This document shows, in pieces, positions 7,922-14,233 of a stretch of DNA of 24,431 bases. The position numbers and the translations under genes are program-made. This DNA comes from GW2011-AR15 sp964512765 (lineage in GTDB: Archaea; Nanobdellota; Nanobdellia; Woesearchaeales; GW2011-AR15), in assembly GCA_964512765.1 (NCBI GenBank), contig CAZEKF010000019.1:1-24431 (forward strand), in the 5' to 3' direction. The notes under the pieces were generated by a model that was given only the letters and a program-made list of their open reading frames with translations, ran no database searches and was not told where the DNA came from. Numbering within the stretch: the stretch's first letter is position 1; the number at the start of each line of letters is the position of its first letter.

Positions 7922-8491
7922 ATGCAAATCAAAAAATCAGTTAAAAACATCCAGACGAGATTTAATGTAAACAGAAAATGGATACTCCTTGGTCTAATGA
8001 TATGGCTGTCATCGTTTTTTATTAACACCTGGCCAATAATATTCATAAGTATTTTTTGTGTAGGTAATGCATTATTATTATCTTTAGATAGATATATGAA
8101 TGCGCCTGTTGACATGGAATTATCAAATTTTTCAGCTGTTTTATTAAGTTCAGTGTATGGGTTACAATATGGTTTAATAACTGCTGTTTTAACAAAATTT
8201 GCAGACATGATATACAATAAAAGAGTTAAGATATCATACTTTTTCATGATATCAAGTTACATGGTAGCTGCATACTTTGCACATAAGTTCAAATCACTTA
8301 GTATTGTTACACTTGGAATAATTGTTACATTGTTATCTAACATTTATCTAGGTATGATAAGAAAGTTTGTAACTCAATATTCATTTTTTGAAGTTATAAC
8401 TTACGGTGGAAGCAATTTTATATTCAATATAGTAATGTTCATTGGTTTTTCTGAACCAATCTATAATTTAATGAAATATTTAGCAAATTAA
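7922..8491 (+). CDS. Six-helix membrane protein heading the LysW operon, possibly ECF S-component-like
   Basis: A 189-residue hydrophobic protein with about six membrane segments (near residues 21-36, 40-56, 70-90, 103-118, 124-142 and 158-180) and a basic N-terminus. Six helices, the small size and a segment like LLSSVYGLQYGLITAVLTKFADM recall the substrate-binding S components of ECF-type importers, but no diagnostic motif makes this certain. The start is fixed by the TATA box 26 nt upstream. An earlier ATG at 7913 hits a stop after two codons. It is the first gene of the operon and ends 16 nt before lysW, so a role in moving the amino acid or a precursor is a reasonable guess. It could equally be an unrelated membrane protein. 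Confidence 0.55.
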   Translation: MQIKKSVKNIQTRFNVNRKWILLGLMIWLSSFFINTWPIIFISIFCVGNALLLSLDRYMNAPVDMELSNFSAVLLSSVYGLQYGLITAVLTKFADMIYNKRVKISYFFMISSYMVAAYFAHKFKSLSIVTLGIIVTLLSNIYLGMIRKFVTQYSFFEVITYGGSNFIFNIVMFIGFSEPIYNLMKYLAN

Positions 8492-8492
8492 C

Positions 8493-8498
8493 GGAGGT
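8493..8498 (+). promoter_or_regulatory. Strong Shine-Dalgarno site of lysW
   Basis: GGAGGT lies nine bases before the lysW ATG. It is the best SD upstream of any ATG in this operon, fitting a carrier protein needed in larger amounts than its enzymes. Confidence 0.75.
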
Positions 8499-8507
8499 AA
8501 ATTAAAA

Positions 8508-8672
8508 ATGATAGAATGTCCAGAATGCGGAGCAAACATTGAGATAGCATCAGGTGTTGAAATGGGTGAAATTATTTCATGTACTGACTGCGGTGCAGAG
8601 CTTGAAATAATGTCAGTAGAGCCTGTAAAATTACAGTTAGCTCCTGAAGAAGACGAAGATTGGGGTGAGTAA
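8508..8672 (+). CDS. lysW: Amino-group carrier protein LysW
   Basis: A 54-residue protein. It begins MIECPECGANIEI, has a second pair CTDC, and ends in the diagnostic EDEDWGE. C4, C7, C25 and C28 form the zinc site. The C-terminal Glu54 is the residue whose gamma-carboxyl is joined to the alpha-amino group of glutamate or alpha-aminoadipate, so intermediates stay attached to the carrier while the ligase, LysZ, LysY and LysJ act in turn. The acidic tail gives the negative surface these enzymes recognise. The length and tail match LysW of Thermus and Sulfolobus closely, so the carrier appears fully functional. It is preceded by a strong SD and followed by a large RNA hairpin before the first ligase gene. 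Confidence 0.97.
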   Translation: MIECPECGANIEIASGVEMGEIISCTDCGAELEIMSVEPVKLQLAPEEDEDWGE

Positions 8673-8682
8673 TTGTCTTATA

Positions 8683-8766
8683 AGCGGTGATGACATGGTC
8701 AGGCGAGCCGTAGGCGAGTAGGACTTATGCAGTAAGTCCGTCTGTGCCAATGTCGTCATCACCGCT
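8683..8766 (+). ncRNA. GC-rich structured RNA element between lysW and the first ligase gene
   Basis: The 84-nt element is 56 percent G+C by count (47 of 84), far above its AT-rich surroundings. Its ends form a perfect 12-bp stem: AGCGGTGATGAC (8683-8694) with GTCATCACCGCT (8755-8766). Inside, GGACTTA/TAAGTCC (8721-8727 with 8733-8739) makes a 7-bp hairpin with loop TGCAG, and CAGGC/GTCTG (8700-8704 with 8740-8744) can pair with one G-U. It has no ORF and no tRNA T-arm. An A-tract follows, not a T-tract, so it is not a terminator on this strand. It could be a processed small RNA, an mRNA-stabilising element for lysW or a cis-regulator. I do not recognise a known family. Confidence 0.6.
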
Positions 8767-8796
8767 AAAAAAAAAGATATCAAAAACAACAATAAA

Positions 8797-9624
8797 ATGA
8801 AACTAGGAATACTATATGATCGGATAAGGAAAGATGAGAAACTAATAATTGAAAAAGCAAAACAAAATAATATAAATGTTGAGCTTGTCAATGCAAATGA
8901 TCTTATCTTTGCTTTGGAAAAAAACGGTTTTAAGTATGATTTAGTTTTAGAAAGATGCATAAATCATGCACGTGCGTTATACTCGTTAAAAATCTTAAAT
9001 GAACACGGTGTTAAAACACTCAGCTCGTTTAATACAGCAGAGATTTGTGGCAGCAAATTTCTTGTAACTGAAGCATTATTAAAAAATAACGTGCCAACGC
9101 CAAGAGTAATGATTGCTTTCACACCTGAAACTGCATTGAAAGCTGTTGAAAAAATTGGGTATCCCTGTGTTATGAAACCTGCAGTTGGTAGCTGGGGTGC
9201 ATTGTTGTCCAAAATCAATGATAGAGAAGCTGCTGAAGCTTTAATAGCCCATAAAGAAATCTTAGGCAGTTATCATCACTCTGTGCATTATATTCAGGAA
9301 TATGTTAGAAAACCTGGCAGAGACATCAGAGTTTTTGTTATTGGTGATAAAGTAATAGATGCAGTTTACAGGACTTCAAGTCATTGGATAACTCATATTG
9401 ACAAAGGTGCTATCTTAAGCAAATGTCCTATTACAAATGAGTTAAAAGATATTTCAATTAATGCTGCAAAAGCTGTTAATGGTGAATTTGTAGCTGTTGA
9501 CATTGTTGAGTCAGATAAAGGGTTTCAAGTATTAGAAGTAGAGTACACTGTTGAATTTAGCAAATTTTTTCCTACATTAGATGAAAAAATTGTTGATGAA
9601 TTAATTAGGTATATAAAAAAATGA
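8797..9624 (+). CDS. LysW ligase, LysX/ArgX-family ATP-grasp paralogue (divergent)
   Basis: A 275-residue ATP-grasp enzyme of the RimK/LysX family, expected to ligate an amino acid to the Glu54 carboxyl of LysW using ATP. It shares the N-terminal pattern (MKLGILYDRIRKDEKLI, LVLERCINHARAL), ICGSKF, VMKPAVGSWG and YIQEYVRKPGRDIRVFVIG with the next gene, plainly a paralogue. Two motifs differ: GSWGA (131-135) where the paralogue has GSWGR, and EVEYTVEF (247-254) where the paralogue has EINHTMEF. Thus the metal-binding Asn of the D-E-N triad is Glu249. D235 and E247 remain. No SD is seen; the start lies 30 nt after the RNA element. It may be the glutamate-specific (ArgX-like) or a new-specificity ligase. 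Confidence 0.82.
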   Translation: MKLGILYDRIRKDEKLIIEKAKQNNINVELVNANDLIFALEKNGFKYDLVLERCINHARALYSLKILNEHGVKTLSSFNTAEICGSKFLVTEALLKNNVPTPRVMIAFTPETALKAVEKIGYPCVMKPAVGSWGALLSKINDREAAEALIAHKEILGSYHHSVHYIQEYVRKPGRDIRVFVIGDKVIDAVYRTSSHWITHIDKGAILSKCPITNELKDISINAAKAVNGEFVAVDIVESDKGFQVLEVEYTVEFSKFFPTLDEKIVDELIRYIKK

Positions 9625-9681
9625 AAATCCTAAAGAGGATTTTCATATCCCAAAAACGAGGTTTTTAGGAAAATGAAAATC
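9621..9681 (+). promoter_or_regulatory. Mutually exclusive hairpins at the junction of the two ligase genes
   Basis: ATGAAAATCC (9621-9630) pairs perfectly with GGATTTTCAT (9637-9646) across a 6-nt loop, overlapping the stop of the first ligase. The same 3' arm, GATTTTCAT (9638-9646), can instead pair for 9 bp with ATGAAAATC (9673-9681), the start codon region of the second ligase, enclosing a further AAAAAC/GTTTTT hairpin (9652-9657 with 9661-9666). The two states exclude each other, and the second would hide the start codon. Regulation is inference. Confidence 0.45.
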
Positions 9682-10518
9682 GGAGTATTATGTTCAAGGA
9701 TAAGGCCTGAAGAAAAATTACTATTTCAAGAAATAAGAAAAAGAGGTCATGAACTGGTTCAGATAGATGATAGAAACTTAATTTTTGACCTTAACCAGAA
9801 AGAGTTTTTTGACGTTGACATTGTTTTAGAGAGATGTATATCTCATTCACGTGCATTGCACATAACAAAGATACTTAATAATAGAAATATAAGAACTATA
9901 AACTCGTACGATGTTATAAACGTGTGCGGTGATAAGTTAAGAACATCATTATTACTTGATATTAAAAAAATACCAACAACTAAAGTAAGGATTGCGTACA
10001 CACAAGAATCTGCTCTGAAAGCTATTGAAGATCTAAGGTATCCTGTTGTTATTAAACCAAACGTTGGTAGTTGGGGCAGGTTAATGGCAAAAATAGAAAA
10101 TAGGACCCAGGCAGAGTCTGTTCTTGAACATAAAAAAACATTAGGGGACCAGTACCATTCAATATTTTATATACAAGAATATATTGACAAGCCAGGACGT
10201 GATATTAGAGCGTTTGTAATTGGTAATGAAGTAATTTGTGCCATTTACAGGCATTCTGAACATTGGATAACTAACACTGCTCGTGGTGGTAGAGCAAGTA
10301 ATTGTCCTGTCACAAAAGAAATTAAAAAAATATGTTTGGATGCAAAAAAAGCATTAAACGCTGATATTATAGCAATTGATTTATTTGAAACTAAAGATAA
10401 TGGATTGATCATTAATGAGATTAACCATACAATGGAATTTCGTAATAGTATTGATACTACAGGTGTTAATATTCCTGGTAAGATGATTGAATATTTAGAA
10501 AGGTGTGTTAAAAAATGA
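9673..10518 (+). CDS. lysX: LysW ligase LysX (canonical LysX/ArgX-family ATP-grasp)
   Basis: A 281-residue ATP-grasp ligase that activates the C-terminal Glu of LysW and joins it to alpha-aminoadipate (LysX) or glutamate (ArgX). Family motifs are intact: GVLCSRIRPEEKLL at the start, LERCISHSRAL, NVCGDKLRTSLLL, GSWGRLMAKIE (132-142), YIQEYIDKPGRDIRAFVIG, then the metal ligands D236 and E249-I-N251 within EINHTMEFRNS. That last motif is the typical LysX signature. I therefore take this copy as the canonical enzyme, but by eye I cannot separate a LysX from an ArgX or bifunctional specificity. It starts 48 nt after its paralogue's stop, inside a potential hairpin, and overlaps lysY by ATGA. Confidence 0.85.
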   Translation: MKIGVLCSRIRPEEKLLFQEIRKRGHELVQIDDRNLIFDLNQKEFFDVDIVLERCISHSRALHITKILNNRNIRTINSYDVINVCGDKLRTSLLLDIKKIPTTKVRIAYTQESALKAIEDLRYPVVIKPNVGSWGRLMAKIENRTQAESVLEHKKTLGDQYHSIFYIQEYIDKPGRDIRAFVIGNEVICAIYRHSEHWITNTARGGRASNCPVTKEIKKICLDAKKALNADIIAIDLFETKDNGLIINEINHTMEFRNSIDTTGVNIPGKMIEYLERCVKK

Positions 10519-11546
10519 AAAAAATTAGAGCAAGTATTATAGGCGCTTCAGGATATGTAGGCGGTGAAACATTAAGATTACTATTAGGACATCCGAATGT
10601 TGAAATTGTTCAAGCTACTAGTGAGAGTAACGTGGGTAAGTTTGTGCATCAGTTACATCCTAACTTAAGAAAAAGAACAATGTTGAAATTCACGAGTTTG
10701 AATGATTTTGAAGAAGTGGATGTTATATTTTTAGGACTTCCGCATAAAGTAAGTTCATCAAAAATAGATTATATTATGTCGAAAACCAAGAAAATTATTG
10801 ATAAAGGTAGTGATTTCAGGCTAAGGAATAAAGAATATTACTCTAGATGGTATGAGTTTGACCATCCTAAACCTGAGCTATTAGATAAATTTGTTTATGG
10901 TATTCCTGAATTACATCGTGAAGAAATTAAAAAAGCTGATTATGTAGCTGCTGCTGGATGTAATGCTACGGCAACAATCCTTGGATTGTATCCTTTGTAT
11001 AAGAACAATGTTGTAGATTCTGTTATTACAGATGTCAAAGCAGGATCATCGCAAAGCGGTGCAAAAGCCAATTCAGCAAGTCATTACTCTGAAAGACGCG
11101 ATTGTGTTAGAAGCTTCAAACCAACAGGGCACAGGCATTTAGCTGAAATTTATCAAGAACTTGGTTCAGATACAGTCCAAATGAGTGTGACAAGTATTAG
11201 TAATGTTAGAGGCATCTTAGCAACATGTCATGTAATGTTAAACAAACAATTAGAAAATAAAGATGTCTGGAAAATGTTCAGAGAAGCATATGGTGATGAA
11301 CCATTCATTAGAATAGTTAAGGAAAGAACAGGAATCTTTAGATATCCTGAGCCCAAGTTATTAGCAGGTACTAATTATTGTGATATTGGGTTTGAGTTAG
11401 ATGAAAACTTAAACAGGTTAGTTGTGATGACTGCTATTGATAATTTAATGAAAGGCGCAGCTGGCCAAGCAGTACAGTGCATGAACATAATGTTTGAGTT
11501 TGACGAAACTCTTGGACTGGAATTTCCTGGGTTACATCCTGTGTAA
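10515..11546 (+). CDS. lysY: LysW-aminoadipyl/glutamyl phosphate reductase LysY
   Basis: A 343-residue ArgC-family NADPH-dependent reductase that converts the LysW-bound acyl phosphate to the semialdehyde. The N-terminal Rossmann motif is GASGYVGGETLRLL (9-22). The catalytic Cys149 sits in AAGCNATATILG, and GHRHLAEIYQEL carries the family His. The C-terminal NLMKGAAGQAVQCMNIMF and LEFPGLHPV are characteristic of LysY/ArgC. The length is normal and no key residue is missing. The start overlaps the ligase stop (ATGA), with AAAGGTG (10498-10504) as a possible SD. In a LysW cluster this is LysY rather than the N-acetylglutamate enzyme ArgC. Confidence 0.93.
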   Translation: MKKIRASIIGASGYVGGETLRLLLGHPNVEIVQATSESNVGKFVHQLHPNLRKRTMLKFTSLNDFEEVDVIFLGLPHKVSSSKIDYIMSKTKKIIDKGSDFRLRNKEYYSRWYEFDHPKPELLDKFVYGIPELHREEIKKADYVAAAGCNATATILGLYPLYKNNVVDSVITDVKAGSSQSGAKANSASHYSERRDCVRSFKPTGHRHLAEIYQELGSDTVQMSVTSISNVRGILATCHVMLNKQLENKDVWKMFREAYGDEPFIRIVKERTGIFRYPEPKLLAGTNYCDIGFELDENLNRLVVMTAIDNLMKGAAGQAVQCMNIMFEFDETLGLEFPGLHPV

Positions 11547-11555
11547 AAGAAAAAA

Positions 11556-12188
11556 ATGTGTAGATTATTAATTGTCAGGTCAGAGAACGTGTTTGAGATA
11601 GAATCACATCTACAGAAATTCGCACAAATATCTAAAAACAGTGAAGAATATCAAGGCCATGGGTGGGGTCTTGCTTATTTAGATGAAAATAATGAATGGG
11701 TTCATTATAAAGATATTAAACCTGTCTGGAAAGATAATCTATGCCAGTTTGGTTCAACTAAACTATTAGTTGTACATGCTAGAAGTGCGTTTGAAGATAA
11801 AGATATTGTTGTTGAAAATAATATGCCGTTTTACGATGACAATTACATCTTCATATTTAACGGTGAATTGCAAAAAGTTAGAATAAGGGAGGAAGGAAGA
11901 ATAGGTGCTGAAAAAATCTTTAATTACATTAAACGGTTTGACAGTGGTGATCTAGCAATTGCTTTAGAAAAAGGTGTTAATAGTATTAAAAAAAGGACGA
12001 AATATTATAAAGCAATAAATGTAATTATTGTAGATAAAAACAATATCTTTCTTTCAACAAACTATAATGAAAGACCTCATTATTTTACAATGCATGTTAA
12101 AGAGAATCCATTAATGATATGTTCAATGCCTTATCCAGGTGAAACAGGCTGGGAAAAGATTCCTAATAATACTGTGAGAGTGTGGTGA
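11556..12188 (+). CDS. Class II glutamine-amidotransferase-fold protein (Ntn hydrolase); candidate LysW-product hydrolase
   Basis: A 210-residue free-standing class II GATase domain (YafJ/EgtC-like size). MCRLL at the N-terminus gives Cys2 as the nucleophile once Met is removed. GHGWGLAYL is the strand-2 motif, HARSA contains R76 (the substrate-carboxylate Arg of the family), and FNGEL gives N102-G103 of the oxyanion hole. The usual TDSE/TDTE segment, whose Asp holds the alpha-amino group of glutamine, reads IGAE here (G117). No synthetase domain is attached. It lies 9 nt after lysY and before lysZ, so it belongs to the operon. I infer that it could cleave the gamma-glutamyl amide between LysW Glu54 and the finished amino acid, replacing LysK. 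An ordinary glutaminase role is the main alternative. Confidence 0.8.
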   Translation: MCRLLIVRSENVFEIESHLQKFAQISKNSEEYQGHGWGLAYLDENNEWVHYKDIKPVWKDNLCQFGSTKLLVVHARSAFEDKDIVVENNMPFYDDNYIFIFNGELQKVRIREEGRIGAEKIFNYIKRFDSGDLAIALEKGVNSIKKRTKYYKAINVIIVDKNNIFLSTNYNERPHYFTMHVKENPLMICSMPYPGETGWEKIPNNTVRVW

Positions 12189-12190
12189 AG

Positions 12191-12253
12191 ATGATAACGG
12201 AAAAAAATGATAATTTCTTGAGTTTTCAAAATAGCACGGAGGTGATATTTTGA
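12191..12253 (+). CDS. Possible 20-residue leader peptide overlapping lysZ
   Basis: A short ORF starts two bases after the GATase stop, preceded by GGTGA (12184-12188), and ends in TGA at 12251-12253. That stop overlaps the lysZ TTG start as TTGA. It contains the lysZ SD within its last codons. It could couple translation of lysZ to upstream ribosomes or be chance; no Lys or Arg run is present. Confidence 0.2.
   Translation: MITEKNDNFLSFQNSTEVIF
12238..12246 (+). promoter_or_regulatory. Shine-Dalgarno site fixing the TTG start of lysZ
   Basis: GGAGGTGAT matches the 3' end of 16S rRNA over nine bases and ends three bases before TTG 12250. No ATG lies at a suitable place, so it decides the unusual start. 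Confidence 0.8.
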
Positions 12254-13041
12254 TAATAATCAAAATAGGCGGTGGAAAAGACATTAATGTAGATGGTATA
12301 ATAAAAGATTTAGCAGAACTAAATGAAAAATTCATTATTGTACATGGTGCTAATTATCTTAGAGATAAACTTGCAAATGATTTAGGAACACCTAGAAAAA
12401 CAATAACTTCCGCTTCAGGTTATACTAGTGTTTTTTCTGATGAGACTGCATTAGATGTTATGATGATGGCGTATTCTGGGTTAAAAAATAAAAGAATAGT
12501 TGAGCTGTGTCAACAGAATAGCATAAATGCAGTTGGTTTAACAGGATTAGATGGTGGTTTAATAAAAGGCAGAAGAAATCGTGGAATAAGAGTTAAAGAA
12601 GACTCAAAAATCAAAATTGTCAGGGATTTTTCTGGTAAGCCGCAAGAAATTAACACTAATTTAATCAATGTTTTACTAGAAAACGGTTTTGTACCTGTTA
12701 TAACTGTGCCTATTATTGACGAAAATGGTTTCGCAATTAACACTGAAAATGATGATATTGTTAGAGTTTTGAAAAACGCTTTGAACGCTCAAACAGTTAT
12801 TAATTTAATTGAAGCGCCTGGATTTTTGGAAAATAAAGAAAATCCTAATTCCTTAGTTAAGAGAATGTCGCAAAATGAGCTTGAAATGCGTGAAACCCAA
12901 GTTGAAGGTCGGATGAAAAGAAAAGTTTTAGCATTGAGAAAACTGTTTGAGCAAGGACCTTGTAAAGTTATAATTTCAGATGGTAGAACAGAAAATCCAA
13001 TTAAAGATGCTTTAGATAACAAAGGAACGGTGATCATATGA
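12250..13041 (+). CDS. lysZ: LysW-aminoadipate/glutamate kinase LysZ
   Basis: A 263-residue amino-acid-kinase-family enzyme, related to ArgB, that phosphorylates the side-chain carboxyl of LysW-bound aminoadipate or glutamate. The protein starts at TTG 12250 and reads MIIIKIGGGKDIN, with the phosphate-binding Lys and Gly-rich loop of the family. FIIVHGAN, NAVGLTGLDGGLIKGRR, PVITVPIIDENGFAINTENDD and the final KVIISDGRTENPIKDAL are all typical of LysZ. The RRNRGIRVKE stretch is the basic region expected to meet the acidic LysW. Its stop overlaps lysJ by ATGA. Confidence 0.93.
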   Translation: MIIIKIGGGKDINVDGIIKDLAELNEKFIIVHGANYLRDKLANDLGTPRKTITSASGYTSVFSDETALDVMMMAYSGLKNKRIVELCQQNSINAVGLTGLDGGLIKGRRNRGIRVKEDSKIKIVRDFSGKPQEINTNLINVLLENGFVPVITVPIIDENGFAINTENDDIVRVLKNALNAQTVINLIEAPGFLENKENPNSLVKRMSQNELEMRETQVEGRMKRKVLALRKLFEQGPCKVIISDGRTENPIKDALDNKGTVII

Positions 13042-14192
13042 ACACTGAGGAAATACATAACAAATACATAGCACCTACTTACGGGAATAGAGGATTAAAC
13101 ATTGTAAAAGGCGATGGTGTTTATTTATACGATGATAGAGGGAAAAAATACATTGACTGTTTTTCAAATATTGGTGTGAACATACTTGGGTACAATCATC
13201 CAGAAATAACTAAGACTGTTTGCAATCAAATGCAGAAGTTAAGTAACTTACACGGTTCGTTTATGAACTCTGAAAGAACGTTGTTTGCAAAGAAGTTAGT
13301 AGAATCTTCAATGCTAGACAAAGTATTTTTTTGTAACTCAGGGACAGAAGCTGTTGAAGCTGCTATTAAGTTTGTAAGATTAGCAACTGGTAAAACTGAA
13401 TTAATAGCTGCTCGTATGGGCTATCACGGAAAAACAATGGGTAGTTTAAGTTTAACAAAAACAATGAAAAAGTATAATGAACCGTATATGCCGTTGTTAG
13501 AGGGTGTGAAACATTTCACTTACAATGACATAGAATCACTGAAAGAAGTAATGAGTGATAAAACAGCAGCTGTGATACTAGAACCAATACAAGGAGAAGG
13601 CGGTATTAAAATACCTGATAATGATTTTTTTAGACAAGTTAGAAAATTATGCGATGAACACGATGCACTATTAGTCATTGACGAGATCCAGACAGGCATG
13701 GGCCGTACTGGTAAATTATTTGCAATTGAACATTATGATGTTAAACCAGACATAATGTGTTTAGCCAAAGGATTAGGTGGTGGTGTTCCAATAGGTGCTA
13801 CTTTAGTAACTGATCGTGTTAGTGAAAAGTTGTTTGGTGGTTGTCATACAAACACGTTTGGTGGTAATCCGTTAGCATGCGCAGCTGGATTAACTACACT
13901 GGATGTTATTGAAAATGATAGTCTAGTAGAAAATGCAGAAGAAGTTGGAAATTACTTTATGCCTGAGTTAAGAAAGCTTAATAGTCCATTAATTAGAGAA
14001 GTAAGAGGAAAAGGGTTAATGATTGCTGTTGAGTTAAAAACGAAATGCACTAAATATGCTAAGTTATTACAAGAGAATGGCGTGATTGTAATACCTACTT
14101 TAGCTAACATATTAAGGTTTTTACCTCCTATAACCTTTACAAAAGAAAATGTTGCTGAAGTAATTAATGTAATGAAACAAGGTTTTAGTTAA
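13038..14192 (+). CDS. lysJ: LysW-semialdehyde aminotransferase LysJ
   Basis: A 384-residue class III PLP-dependent aminotransferase, related to ArgD, that converts the LysW-bound semialdehyde to LysW-lysine or LysW-ornithine using glutamate. Motifs: FFCNSGTEAVEAAIKFVRLAT (cofactor phosphate), AARMGYHGKTMGSLS, EPIQGEGGI, VIDEIQTGMGRTG (PLP-ring Asp215), CLAKGLGGG with the Schiff-base Lys244, and THTFGGNPLACAAG-like HTNTFGGNPLACAAG. The length is normal. It is the last gene of the operon, and the next gene has its own TATA box. No lysK follows it. Confidence 0.93.
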   Translation: MNTEEIHNKYIAPTYGNRGLNIVKGDGVYLYDDRGKKYIDCFSNIGVNILGYNHPEITKTVCNQMQKLSNLHGSFMNSERTLFAKKLVESSMLDKVFFCNSGTEAVEAAIKFVRLATGKTELIAARMGYHGKTMGSLSLTKTMKKYNEPYMPLLEGVKHFTYNDIESLKEVMSDKTAAVILEPIQGEGGIKIPDNDFFRQVRKLCDEHDALLVIDEIQTGMGRTGKLFAIEHYDVKPDIMCLAKGLGGGVPIGATLVTDRVSEKLFGGCHTNTFGGNPLACAAGLTTLDVIENDSLVENAEEVGNYFMPELRKLNSPLIREVRGKGLMIAVELKTKCTKYAKLLQENGVIVIPTLANILRFLPPITFTKENVAEVINVMKQGFS

Positions 14193-14200
14193 AGATTACA

Positions 14201-14208
14201 TTTAAAAA
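14201..14208 (+). promoter_or_regulatory. TATA-like box for the YceI lipoprotein gene
   Basis: TTTAAAAA is centred about 30 nt upstream of ATG 14234. There is no SD, so the transcript is probably leaderless. Confidence 0.45.
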
Positions 14209-14233
14209 CAAAGCAATTTGTTTATGTTCTAAA

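Noticed and set aside
8683..8766. Considered as a tRNA gene or an intrinsic terminator
   Set aside because: The closing stem is 12 bp rather than 7, there is no GTTCRA T-loop and no anticodon arm. An A-tract, not a T-tract, follows on the plus strand.
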